The notes under the pieces were generated by a model. It had not been told where the DNA came from. It saw nothing but the letters and a program-made list of their open reading frames with translations, and made no database searches. The position numbers were made by a program, and so were the translations under genes. Below, one piece after another: positions 11,401-22,161 of a stretch of 64,000 nucleotides of DNA. The stretch spans positions 186,001-250,000 of the forward strand of contig JAZGUH010000225.1 of NCBI GenBank assembly GCA_037893225.1, given 5' to 3'. Position 1 is the stretch's first letter, and each line of letters begins with the position of its first letter. Origin of the DNA: Hippasteria phrygiana (lineage: Eukaryota; Echinodermata; Asteroidea; Valvatida; Goniasteridae).

Positions 11401-12740
11401 ACTGCAGTTACATGATAAAAAGCGCTGTAGGTGCAAAACACATCATATCAATACAATTTTGAGTACAGTGTTTTAAGTATTAAAGCTGATTGCAAAAATG
11501 TTCATGTTCCCAATATGTAAAGCTGCTCCATGTACATTGTACATGTTTTTGATTTGTGCAGCATACTTTAACCCAAATTCAAAAAAGCAATCCCAAAAAG
11601 ATTTTTCATATTTTTTTTTTTTTTTTTTATATTTTTTTTTATGCAAGTTCGCTCCTAACAAGGCTAAAAGCCACTCAAGGTATGGAGCTCTACAAAAAAG
11701 AGGAAATCAAAGATGGAAGAGATAGGAATTAACATTCCTCTTGAAACAGCAGAGATCATAACATGAAGGGAAACATGCATCAGGCAAAGAGTTCCACAGA
11801 GATACAGAACGAGGAAAAAAGCTACCGGCAAAGCTTTTCGTTCTACATGTACATGTAGGTACAGTTCTACATCTATGACAGAATTGGACTTTTCAAACAG
11901 AAAGTTGTTAAAATCCCAAAATTGACTTTTCCAGTAAGAAATTGTTGTTTCTACTTGTAACTCAGAAAGCCATAGTGCGACTTTAGGTTCATTTTATGCT
12001 GCCAGGTCACATTGTTTTATGTACTACATGTACATGTACATGTGAAGGTTGAGACATTAATACTGTAGGAATTACGAGCGTCCTGCTCCTCCGTGTACAT
12101 TGTACTTCAACATGGGAAACTTATTAGATCTGTTTCTTATCGCCGGTCAATTTTTGGTGTGGAATGCCTCACTGGAAAGCTCACAGCTCTTCTGGTGCTA
12201 ACAAATAAGGAATTAAATTTGACAATATATTTTTCAGGGTGATATACCCCTAAAACCACAAGGCTTGACAAGCATAAACTGGAGTACGTTATTATGCCTA
12301 CATGTACATGTTTACATGCACTTGTACATATTGAGCAAGGACTGTAATAAGACCTAAGTACAGGGTAGTGCCATCGGAAAGAGGATGTAGTTTATGCATA
12401 ATTGATGCATAATTGATCATCATTATCAGGTAATTGGCCTCGTTTGTGATAATACAAGCACTTGTGAACACCTACAATCAATCGGTAATGAGCTATGAAT
12501 GCTTAATGAGGCTGGTTTCATGCACATGTGGCAACAATTCACAGTTTACCCTTTTCCCAGGAAAACAAATTATTGTTTTCAGATTTCCTCAGACTTGCAT
12601 TCAGTATTGAGCAAATTAAAAAAATAATTTAATAAAAGCTGAGTCAGAGCTGTCCTACATGTATGCATTTCTACTACAGAAACTGAGTACCAACGACTTG
12701 TAAAGGAGATTAAATGTAGTCATACAACTTTTTCTTTTGA
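11401..12740. other. No gene recognised
   Basis: It contains a long T run with one A (11611-11640), several TACATG hexamer runs (11845-11856, 12024-12042, 12298-12330) and no supported exon. Confidence 0.4.
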
Positions 12741-13105
12741 TGTAATTTTCAGAAATGAATGGATTTGCGGAGGGGGGGGGGGTGGTATTTTAAAGGAAAT
12801 ACTTTAACACTGAGCTTTTTAAAGTTGTGTGTGCATACACATGTAGATGCTGGGAAAACTGTTCTCAGAGTCTGGTTCCCTGACCCTACTTCTGACAAAA
12901 CGAAGCAATTTATAGAAGTCAGGGAATTATCAGGTCGGGAAACTAGACTGCATTGTACATGTATTTCCAACAATTGTCGGGAATGTCAGCCAACAACCAC
13001 TGGAAATTGATACCAAAATTCCACTTTTCTGGAAAATGACAGCACACCAGGTGCCATGATTTCACAGGATGCTTGAGAGTATTATTTACATACAGTCAAG
13101 TAAGA
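12741..13105 (+). repeat. Diverged family K repeat
   Basis: It shares with 4858-5330 and 33722-34200 the opening AATTTTCAGAAATG, the block GGAAATA(C/T), and the closing run TTCCACTTTTCT...GACAGCACACC-GGTGCCATGATTTCACAGGATG. The GC-rich hairpin is replaced by a different middle. Noncoding. Confidence 0.6.
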
Positions 13106-13133
13106 TAATAATTTTCAAAGTGAACAAAGAAAC

Positions 13134-13320
13134 TGGCAGGAGCGGGATTTGAACCTGCGACCTCCGGGTTAATACCGTACCGGCGCTCTACCAACTGAGC
13201 TATCTTGCCCTATGTTGGTGGTCTCCCAAATTGTCAGTGTCCTTGTTCGGGTGGGTGCTAGTCAGAAGTCATAAACCCAGAATGCCGTATAGCCAGGGAT
13301 CACACCCAATTTTTACGATA
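13134..13320 (-). mobile_element. tRNA-like SINE, copy a
   Basis: On the minus strand 13210-13134 reads as a tRNA: box A TAGCTCAGTTGGTAGAGC, box B GGTTCAAATCCC, and an acceptor pair GGCAAGA with TCCTGCC (one mismatch). The anticodon arm contains extra bases (CCGGTACGGTATTAACCCGG) and cannot form a normal 7-base loop, so I do not call a functional tRNA gene. A conserved body lies 5' of the tRNA part (13211-13320: ATTTGGGAGAC..., GACTTCTGACTAG, GATCCCTGGCTATA in minus-strand terms). It recurs at the same spacing at 17.6-17.8 kb and 27.2 kb, which shows a dispersed family. Confidence 0.7.
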
Positions 13321-13381
13321 CAACCTGGGAAGCAATATTGTGGGGATCACTCAATGAGATGACTTTTTATCTTATAATTCA

Positions 13382-13449
13382 TCAAACAATCCACAAGGGA
13401 AACTGACTAGGTAAATTTACCTAGTCAGTTTCCCTTGTGGATTGTTTGA
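13382..13449. repeat. Perfect 68-bp palindrome without spacer
   Basis: 13382-13415 and 13416-13449 are exact reverse complements (34-bp arms, centre GTAAA|TTTAC). One mismatch stops the symmetry on each side, with weaker symmetry beyond (TTATCTTATAAT against ATTATCTTTC). No homologous element was found elsewhere in the window. Confidence 0.9.
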
Positions 13450-15300
13450 CGAAAGATAATAATTTGGTAGTTTTTCTTTTTTATGTTTGCAAATGTATAC
13501 TACCTCACAATACAGACAAGATTTGTATTCTTTAAAAAGACTGTCGTTTTCATCAATTATTTTTAATCTAAACGGAATCACATTTTAGGGAAGGAAACAT
13601 TTTTAAAATACAAATTCTAATTAAAATCAGGAAGGTTGCATCTCTGCTTCCTACTTAAAATTAATTTTGAGCATCAACATTTTACTCAAAAAATATCCTG
13701 GTTGTAAATTTGAAGCTTATTTTAACCGGACTCTACCAGCAAGTTTTGAAGTCAATGAACTGTACGAGGATGTTTTTATTGTTGCTCACGATTCCATCAG
13801 AAATGAACTGTGGTAAAGTAAACACTCTCGCCTTCTGGGTGTATGCCGAACGAGAAGACGCGAACAAGGATTTGCCCAAAAGCAAAGGAAGCAACTCAAA
13901 AAAGCACTCTGACAGAGCCTAGTTAGTAGGTTACTCTTGATCAGTCAACCCTTACCTACAAATGCATCCATCAATCATCATTTACTTAGCAATATAATTG
14001 CTTAAAAGGCACACATTGCCCTGAAATCCTGCAAAAATTAATCTCTTTGTTAAGTCACCTTATCTATTTGTTAAGGTCCGGGTTTAAAAATCATAATGTG
14101 TAATATAATGCTGAAAAATGTGGAAAAACACGAAGAAGCACTGGTATCTGAACAGTCAGACTGGTGCCGTACATAGTGCAGCTTGTATGCAAAACAAGCA
14201 TGATAGACCAAGAGCATGTCTGAATTCTAACGGACCAAATTTTCCGAATCTGACATCGCCAAAATTATTTTCGTCAATCATTTTTAGGCAAACGGCACAT
14301 TTTCATTTTCAATTAGTCATGAATATTATGATACATGTATTTGCCTGATCTTTCCAATTACAGTAATTTTAGGACAAATGCTTTTTCTAGCCAAATTGGG
14401 CATAGCGTACTTGCACATGAGGTTAACAATAACTATACAATGTCAAAACATCGAAGGAGGGGAAGTATTAATTATTTGGTGAATTTGTGTATAAGTGACT
14501 TTTAAAGTCATTAATAAAAACAAGGTGGTTCTCGAACCTCGCGTCTCGCCTGCTTTCGTGATTGCCCGAGAAGAATGCAGGGGCACTGATAACGGATGAG
14601 GTAGCAATGGTTATGGTAAAAAGAGCATGAAATAACAAGTTATCAAAAGCAAGAACCGATGAGCATGCCTAAATCAATAGTAGGTGACAAAAGCAATGTG
14701 GAAGGAAAATGTGGTCCAAAGTTATGAAAGTTTGAGTGGGGTGTGAAGGCTAGAGAGGATGAAAGCATGGAGATTACTGACACGACCATTATATAAAGGT
14801 TACAATAGTGCATGCATGACCCAAGTTTGATTGCAATTGGACTTCAACTTTGCGTATAAGACCAATTTGTCGAAACTTTAACCAAACTGACATATACGGA
14901 CTACATACATGTACAGACTACATACATGTACATGTACATGTACATGTATACAGAAATAGTGATTGCATAGTCTCTTCCTGAACTCTGTTCAGGCGAGACA
15001 AAGAATCCTAAAAGAAAAAGTCCAAGTTAGGGAAAAAAAACACGTTTAGAATTTTTGTCAACCCCAACCCCTTTTAAAATTCTCTGAGCCCTTGTTTAAT
15101 GCAATAAAAAGTCTATTAACTGAAAAGAATCCATTCTTTTATGAAAAGCTCATAGTCATAAGGAAACATGATTTAGCATTTATATTGCATTATTCCTGCT
15201 TAAAACAATAAAGTATTATCTTGACAATGATATTTTGTGTCCAGAGACAATTATTTCCCAGATTAAATATGAGAAAGAAAGAATTGAAAATGTTTGTCCA
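13450..15300. other. No gene recognised
   Basis: AT-rich, with a TACATG hexamer run at 14905-14950. Open frames are short and lack splice context or domains. Confidence 0.35.
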
Positions 15301-15486
15301 TGTTTGTCGCCCCCTGAGTGGGACCCTCATTAACATAAGTGTGTGACGTAGAACGAGGCACATTACAGATTCTACTGCACGAGCCGGCCCCATCACGCGT
15401 ATGCATTGAGTATACATGTATGTGTGTGTGCAGAACGGCGAAAATTCTTCGTCCAAAATCTAAGCAAAATATAATGTTTTTCGGCC

Positions 15487-15746
15487 ATGTCGGAGAATTT
15501 CGACGGCGAAAGTGAAGGTGACAAGAGCGAAGTGGTCCGGCCCCAGCAGCTTTTCAGCGTTATGTAGCGACAACTTTGAGCTGTCGTGTTTCGATACTGG
15601 TATTTTCAAATCATGGGATGACCATTAAAAATATGCTCAAGTCCACTGCCATCTTAACAAAGTTCCCAGATGTGAGTAAGGTACAGGCGAAAGTAGTTAA
15701 ACGGCCCATTCCCCGAGGAGCCTTCGCTAAAAGAGAAAAAATCAGG
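15487..15746 (+). CDS. Candidate first exon of an unidentified gene
   Basis: This stretch looks more exon-like than its surroundings: it is locally richer in CG, and an open frame ends at a textbook donor, AGG|GTAAGT, at 15746/15747. Two starts are possible. ATG 15487 opens a 26-codon frame with an acidic N-terminus (MSENFDGESEGDKSEVV) closed by TAG at 15565. ATG 15618 opens a frame of exactly 43 codons to the donor in phase 0, giving a basic peptide (ends KRPIPRGAFAKREKIR). The simplest reading is a short upstream ORF plus the first coding exon. A noncoding first exon is equally possible. I recognise no family and could not find the next exon. Confidence 0.3.
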
Positions 15747-16628
15747 GTAAGTTCGATGTTAGTTGTTGCAACTTACGAAATTGCACGTGTAGACCTAGTG
15801 TGTATACAATGTACATGTGTCATTTACGGGTCCAGACTATCGAGTCGATCCATGAATTTCGGCGCCTCGGTCCACGTCACGAACAGCGCCCTCAATTTGA
15901 GTCTCAACAAATTCCAAAAAGGGGGGGTCAATTTTGGGGCGGCAAATAATCACACTAAAACTTCACTTGAACCAGTTTGGCTTTTAATTCACATTTAATA
16001 CATATAAATGAATTTATTTATGAAATAAAATGTGATCCGGCCAGTTTGAGAAGCATGTTTCCTTTAAATTCTACAAAATCCAACAAAACATGTCTGCCAC
16101 TGAACCTTGGTAGGGATTCAGCAGAGTTAAACTACGGCAAGGTTTTTATTTCCTGCTAAATACATGTACATGTACATGTATCAAGTTCAAACCAGGTCAT
16201 CTCATCTGCACTGCATTGCGAGCCATTTGACTGACTCCAATAAACCCCTTTAAGCTAACAGCCATTGATAGAGTATTAGCAGCCAAATGTAAACTGCACT
16301 GTGAAATTGTGTAAAAATGTCTCAGTGGGTTTCACACAGCCTTGCCTTTTTCAAGGTCGTTCTTGGCTTTGCGCTAGTCTCTAAGCACTTCCACCAAGTG
16401 GGTCAAAATGTTTAACAATCCCAGCACTACAGGAAAGTGGCACAGGGAAGTTACATACATGTACAAGTAGAAGTATCAATACTGCTGTACATGTATTACT
16501 ACCATAACTGCTTGGCTCCAGAATTGTACAGAAAGTGAAAACAGACTGTAATGACCGATAAATGCATGACCTTGGCCTGAATAATTACCTTCATTTCTTT
16601 GTTTTTTCAGGCACTGGATATTGACTAT

Positions 16629-17298
16629 AGCCCTGTCCGCACTGGACTTTTTTTAGTAAAACTTACTGAGACGATGGGAACTTTTCCCATTTTAAGTCCA
16701 GTGCGGACAGCCTAGGACGTTTTCCTCTCAGTTACTTTTCCCGAGTCCAGTGGTTACTTCTACCGGCCAACTGCTGCCCAGGAAAACTGCCCAGGAAAAC
16801 TGACCAGGTAACTTTTCCCGAGATGATAAGTCCAGTGCGGACAGTGCGAGTCGGTAAAAGCGGCTCAGGAAAGCGTACATCCGGCCCAAGCGCAAGGTCA
16901 TGCTTCACATGGAAACCACGCGTGCGCTGTGCATTGTTTCACCGCGGTGCGGTGCACGTGGCAAGTTTCCAAATTCCAGTGCGTTGTTCCTCTTTTGGTC
17001 GCAATCATGGTAGATTTTATTATTGATAAAGTCGGAAGTTTGATTGGTGCTAAAGACGTAGGCCTGCATGTACACATCGGCCGGAAAAATGAAAAAGCAG
17101 GCGTGATTTGGGTCAAGCGCGTCAATGTAGAAAGGTCAAGCAAAGCGCCCTCATGAGCTCGGTTACTTCTCCCACGGTCTCGGTAAAATTTTCCCGTGTC
17201 GAAAGTCCAAGTGCGGACAGTGGTCACATTTGACCATTTTTCATTTTACCATCGTCTCGGTAGAACCTTCCAAAAATAAGTCCAGTGCGGACACGGCT
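16629..17298 (+). mobile_element. Harbinger-like MITE, family A, copy 1
   Basis: The ends are AGCCCTGTCCGCACTGGACT and the complement of AGCCGTGTCCGCACTGGACT. The flanking triplets are TAT (16626-16628) and TAA (17299-17301), which fits a 3-bp TWA-type target duplication with one mutation. The word AGTCCAGTGCGGACAG recurs four or more times inside in both orientations, a subterminal repeat pattern. Two further copies, 43893-44545 (inverted) and 58273-58923, align over the full length. The internal open frames seen in all copies (for instance around MVDFIIDKVGSLIGAK) have no domain I know and are disrupted differently in each, so I do not call a gene. Confidence 0.75.
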
Positions 17299-17321
17299 TA
17301 AGATACATGTACTGCTTCACA

Positions 17322-17480
17322 ATTGAGCCAGGGTTTGAGATTAGCACAAGACCAGTGGGCCAAGTCCAGTAATTTAGGCATTGGTCTAGTGGACTCCAAG
17401 ACCAAACTAAACCAGTGGACTGGGGATTTTCAACTAATCATACATTGTATATTTTTGTATTATTGTAAAATTCCAAAATT
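17322..17480. repeat. Family J repeat fragment (GGTCTAGTGGAC words)
   Basis: The inverse of this segment occurs at 61148-61205 (CCACTGGTCTAGTTTGGTCT, TGCCTAAATTACTGAA). More words of the same element lie at 17843-17935, matching 60884-60970 inverted. The block between them is occupied here by the SINE at 17628-17815, so the SINE may have landed in a family J element. Confidence 0.5.
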
Positions 17481-17627
17481 TGAATGACAGAAAGCTGCTT
17501 TGTTTTCATTCATTTTAGCAGATTTTCATTTATAGTCCACAGTACATGTACATCTGCCACGAAAGTCCTTAAGTGAATTTTTTTTGTTAAAGCACAAGGG
17601 AAATGAATTTTTAAAGTGAACATTGAT

Positions 17628-17815
17628 AGGTGCGGGATTTGAACCTGCGACCTCCGGAATACCGTACCGGTGCTCTACCAACTGAGCTATCTTGCCCTAC
17701 ATTTACAATGTATGTTGGCAGTCTCCCAAATTGTCAGTGTCTTTGTTGGGGGGAGGGGGGGGCACTAGTCAGAGGTCATAAACCTATAATGCTGTATAGC
17801 CAGGGATCATGTCCC
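17628..17815 (-). mobile_element. tRNA-like SINE, copy b
   Basis: The minus strand from 17698 to 17628 has the same box A (TAGCTCAGTTGGTAGAGC) and box B (GGTTCAAATCCC) as copy a. Here the anticodon arm is shorter (CCGGTACGGTATTCCGG) and folds into a 4-bp stem with a mispaired fifth position and loop ACGGTAT, whose position 33 is C where a real tRNA has U. The acceptor 3' strand has decayed. The 5' body at 17699-17815 matches copy a over about 110 bp, including GGTCATAAACC and TGTATAGCCAGGGATCA on the plus strand. Confidence 0.7.
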
Positions 17816-18409
17816 AATAGTGAATTTAGATCGATACATGGTCTTGAAAAAAATGACTATGATCTAGTGGATCATTTGTACTACTAGCCTGATAGTCTAG
17901 TAGATATTTGTATGAAATTCAAGCCCTCTGAGAAAATCCATACACGGGAACAAATGTTCATGAAAATATGAAATACGCAGGACTGCATTTCATACTTGTA
18001 TATGTGTGTAGTTTATACCTCTTTTACTTGATATCAACAGACCGTGCTCCAAGCAAGACTGCCATCATCTCACGACTTCCTGATATAATAATTACCTACA
18101 TGCATGCAACGTACATACATGTACATGTGCAAGCACAGTCACATTATGGAATCGTACAATTTATTTCTATTTTTGCAGAAGAGAAATAAAAATACCCTAT
18201 GGCTGCACAGGTGTACTATGTTATTGTATAATATTCACTTTCCTTAGTCATGGCGCTTCCCAGCTCTATTGTACAACTTTTAATGGCCTTCTGCCATCTC
18301 GGTGCACTACCCATAGGCTACGACTTAACTTAAGCACCCGTCATACCTTCAGACCCACCCATAAAACCAAGCCTGGGAGTTAAACGAATACACGTTCATG
18401 TATTAATGA

Positions 18410-18600
18410 TGGAGGTGAGTTGGTATTACCAACATTGGAAGTTACTCTGCCTGGGTCTTTGGTCTATTAAAGATTTCTATTTACCCAGGAAAACTGTAAG
18501 GGTGGTAGGGCTGGCAACAACCCCACCAACCTCCATTGTAAGCCTTTACCTAGAGTGGCTTTTAGCCTTGTTTTTGGCGACTTCCATAAAAAACTAATTG
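18410..18600 (+). repeat. Family H repeat fragment
   Basis: It carries the GGAAGTTACTCTGCCTGGGTCT, AACTGTAAGGGTGGTAGGG and CCTTTACCTAGAGTGGCTTT blocks seen at 10640-10862, 11270-11400 and inverted at 63465-63670. Noncoding. Confidence 0.55.
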
Positions 18601-18820
18601 TTCTTGATTCATAAATATCTATTGTCAAGAGTGAATTTTTCCCCTGCATTATAACAAGCGTACTAGTACCAATACCGTATCCAGAAGATAAAAGTATCTC
18701 TTTTGTCAGTTCACAAAACCGTACCTACATGTATTCATGTCTGAATCTGACCAGCAATGATCAGAAAAGAATTCAATTTCATCGGTCAAGCCTTCAGGAA
18801 TTTCCTCATCGTATTTTTGA

Positions 18821-19189
18821 TTAACCCTAACTCCCTACATCATTTTCCCCCCATGTAACCTGAATCCTCCAACATCCTCTGATTTCAAAGTGTTAAAACT
18901 CCATATAACCTGAATCCTCCAAAATCCTCTTATGGGGACCATAGCACGGATCCTCCAAAATCCTCTAGGGGTTTTTTGCATACCCCTAGTAACCTCAATC
19001 CTCCAAAATCCTCATGTATCACATTGAGCCTGATAACCCGGATCCTCCATATTCCTGCAGGGGCAAAAACCCCTAGTAACCTCAATCCTGCAAAATCCTC
19101 CGATGCATCAACTTCCAAGTGCCCTCAATCCTCCAAATTCCTCCATTTTGCAAAGAGGATTTTGGAGGATTTGGGAAGGTTAGGGCTAA
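18821..19189. mobile_element. TTAACCCTAAC-ended element with CCTCCAAAATCC array
   Basis: It begins TTAACCCTAACT and ends GGTTAGGGCTAA, inverted ends with one change. Inside, the word TGAATCCTCCAAAATCCTC or close variants recurs at least six times in one orientation, and at the right end in inverse form (GAGGATTTTGGAGGATTT). It belongs with 34231-34476, which has the same ends and a related internal word. Noncoding. Confidence 0.65.
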
Positions 19190-19444
19190 AGAATTTTAAC
19201 AACATGTAGGGCAGGCCAACAGATGTACATGTACATGTACATGTATACACAGCTGTGTGGGAACAAGAAATGCCATTACATTTGTACATAATGTACTTGT
19301 ACCATTCATTTGGGCATAGAGCTACAGTAGACGTAGAAAATACTACATGAGTTATTTGGTTCAAGTGTACAATTGTACATTGTACATACATGTATGTACA
19401 TGTGTATGTGGTGCTGTCATTTTTAATCTAACATTTTACATTTC

Positions 19445-19901
19445 AGGCTTTCAAGCAGACCCAGGTAAAAAAGTAGGAGAAAAGTAGGTTCAGGATTTTT
19501 TTTTTAAACGGGACAAAAATAGGACTTCTGAGGACAAAATCAAAATAAAGATGGCACATTTGCAGGCTTTCAGGAGTACTTTTCATTGATACTCGTGTCC
19601 ACTGCATCACAAGCCCAATTTGGCATACGACGTGTATGTACTCACAACTAAGCTCTTGGAAGTAAAGTTGCAGTACCCCTGCACCCGAGCCCTTCATTGT
19701 GTGATTTTCATACGACATTGTGTACATGTAGCACTGTTATGAAAAATATCCAATGAGATTTTTATTTTTCGGAGTTGTGGGACAAGAAGTAAGAAAAAGT
19801 GGGAAAAACAGGAATTTCAAGAAAAAAAAGTAGGAAAAGTAGGAGCAAGGTAAACAAAAAAACAGGGAAAAAATAGGAAAAGTAGGAATACTTGAAAGCC
19901 T
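19445..19901. mobile_element. MITE with AGGCTTTCAAG ends
   Basis: The left end AGGCTTTCAAG and right end CTTGAAAGCCT are exact complements. The interior is dominated by GTAGGAAAAGTAGGA words on the right and AAAGTAGG words on the left. The target duplication is not clear, so the superfamily is open. Confidence 0.55.
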
Positions 19902-20489
19902 TAAAATTAACTCTCAGCGTGCACCAACGATAAATGTACATGTATGTGTACTAAAGAAAAGATTAATTACGCAGGCAAGGATCCTGGGTGGATTTTCTTA
20001 ACCCAATTTGCCGATAATTCTTGACCTTTCCAAAGCATCCGTTCAACTTTGAAGGGTGAAGCCCACAGAAAAACACGCTCCAAATTCATGACTCAGGAGA
20101 TATTTTACAAATTATTATAAAACAGGTTTGAACACTGCATTTAGGAAGGGACTGCCTGTAAAACAAATAGGACAACTAAATTTTGTGAAACCTATGTTTT
20201 GTAGCAATTTATTGCAGGAATAAGTATTCCATATAACTGCATGTACATGTACATTGTATGTGGCACCAGTTGTTTGTCTGAAAATCACTGCCAAAAATCA
20301 AGGGACACCGATTTTGTTGAACAATTGAAAAATTTAGAGTGGTGCCCTTGGTCTGTAACACTTTGGCTGTGTACAGGCAGCATGATTTGTTTGGGTTTTT
20401 TTTTCCTCCATAAATATTACACATTATAGTAGAATTTTTACACTTGGACCTTGCAAAAAAAAAAAAAAAACGTATGGAATTTTTGAAAC

Positions 20490-21960
20490 TTCAGGGCAAT
20501 GTGTGCCTTTAAATGTCCCAAATCCACCAAAATCGAATGTCGCATTTTGTTGTATTTTGAAGGATTCATGATTGTAGAGCCTCGAAACCATTACTTTACA
20601 TGGGGCTGTGGTTAAGGCTGTTCGATATGACGATATTTCCCGATATTTCGATATATTTTTCATATCGAAAATCGTATCGGCCCCTTTAAAAAACACCGGA
20701 ATATCGGGGAATTCGATATACCGAAGAATATCGCGATATTGCTTTTCGATCGCAGCGTTCAAGATTTATCTAAGACTCCAGATTACCTTGTTCGAAATTC
20801 CAGTTATTTCCAATAAATTTGATGGTAGAATAGTACATACATGTACATGTACATGTAACGTATGATTTACAATGGAGGAATACAAAAATACATTATGTAC
20901 TAAAATGTGTTGTTTCTTAGTTCGTTTTCTAAACCCCGACAAAACTCTGCACCGTTCATTATATAGCGCACATGTGTGCGTCGCGTGCACGCATTCCATC
21001 GTGGGTGTAGTCTTGGTCAAGTGCAAACAACCGCACTAAATGCTCTACCGTATTATTCCCAGTGTACAATGCATGGGCACGTGCAACATGAAGCGAAATT
21101 CGCCTTGAGAAAAGGCTACTAAGACGTAGGGGGTTAGAGCAATTGCTTCAATAACTCCAACCCCTAAAGTGCATCTGCGCGTGCGCGTTGCTTTGTTGTT
21201 AGCCTTGGTCAAGTGCAAGCAACCGCACTGAATGCCACCGTCTTATTCCCAGTGTACAGTGCTAGTGCACGCGCAACGCGAAGTGAAATTCGCCTTGACA
21301 AAAGACAAACACAAACACGTGCGGCGCATGCGTTGTACAATGTACATGTACAATGTCTGTCTATCTTGATCTTGTGTGCGCGGGTACACAATTCACAAGA
21401 AGACATACAATCATACGATGTTTTTTTGACAGCTCACGTGTGATATTGTAGGCGTCCATGGTATTAATTATTTGACGTTACTAATCAACAATGCCGAAAT
21501 AGAAACAAACGTTAGTCTTTCTGAAGTGCCGCAAAAGAAGCCAACTGAAGGTAAATGTCGTAGTACTCCAACTTTACTCAACGAGTGAAGCCTTGTCAAC
21601 CCGGTCCCCCGATCTTGCCGGCCCCGGCCCGATTCGCGATCTCGGTGGTCGGCCCCGATTAAAATCGATCCGCACCAGCCCCGATCTCATGATGCCGTGG
21701 TGATTTCCATCATGTATTTTTGTATTCATCCGTGATTTATATCATGTATTTCTTTTTATTCTTCTTCCGGTAAGGAAAAAGTGACGTCATCACGATAATA
21801 TCGAATATCGCGATATTTTTTTGCCGATATTTCGGTATCAAAATAAATGGATATCGAACAGCCTTAGCTGTGGTGTCCCAAAAGTACAAAGAGTGTGCCA
21901 TTGGTTTAGTGCAGTGTTGGATTTTGGTCGATTCGGGATGGCTCCTAGAAAATACAGCTG
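20490..21960 (+). repeat. Family E copy split by a hAT-like insertion
   Basis: 20515-20612 and 21867-21940 join to give a continuous match to 10380-10510 (GTGTGCC, CAAA-TCGAATG-CGCATTTT, then CAAAAGTACAAAGAGTGTGCC and TTGGTTTAGTGCAGTGTTGGA). The 1254-bp element between them is therefore a later insertion. This copy also lacks the 33-bp hairpin found at 10505-10537. Confidence 0.65.
20613..21866. mobile_element. hAT-like nonautonomous element, complete
   Basis: TAAGGCTGTTCGATAT at the left and ATATCGAACAGCCTTA at the right are exact complements. They are flanked by GCTGTGGT on both sides (20605-20612 and 21867-21874). An 8-bp duplication with this GATAT-rich subterminal sequence is typical of hAT elements. 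Subterminal CGATATT words recur inside both ends. The interior has a diverged 100-bp direct duplication (21012-21118 and 21204-21300, TTGGTCAAGTGCAA...CGCCTTGA). I found no transposase. Insertion into a family E repeat dates it as younger than that repeat. Confidence 0.85.
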
Positions 21961-21974
21961 GGGGTTAGCGTTAA

Positions 21975-22157
21975 CCTCTTGAAGACAGACGACGGCCATA
22001 GCCACGGTTTGAAAAAGACCACACTGGCTGGTTGTCGTCTATATGCACATTCCTGCACGTACTCAATCCATTGTTTGCCCATTGTGGCATTACGCTTGGC
22101 TGCACAAGCCTGTCTTGGCATACCAGCACACCATTAATAACAGCCGATCAGAAGGGG
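21975..22157. mobile_element. piggyBac-like family M element
   Basis: It is flanked by TTAA at 21971-21974 and 22158-22161, with ends CCTCTTG and CAGAAGGGG. The interior (GACGGCCATAGCCACGGTTT, GAAAAAGACCA, TAATAACAG-C-GA-CAGAAGG) is shared with 26485-26820. That second copy is interrupted by another element at its TTAA, whereas this copy has the intact TTAA at 22134-22137. Confidence 0.6.
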
Positions 22158-22161
22158 TTAA

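Noticed and set aside
13134..17698. Functional tRNA genes at 13.1 and 17.6 kb
   Set aside because: A and B boxes are good, but the anticodon arms cannot form a standard loop with U33, and the same unit plus a conserved flanking body is dispersed, which indicates a SINE.
11151..18649. Shared peptide RLKATLGKGLQ on the minus strand at 11.3 and 18.6 kb
   Set aside because: Both lie in copies of the family H repeat; the DNA is conserved as a repeat and the frames are not preserved beyond it.
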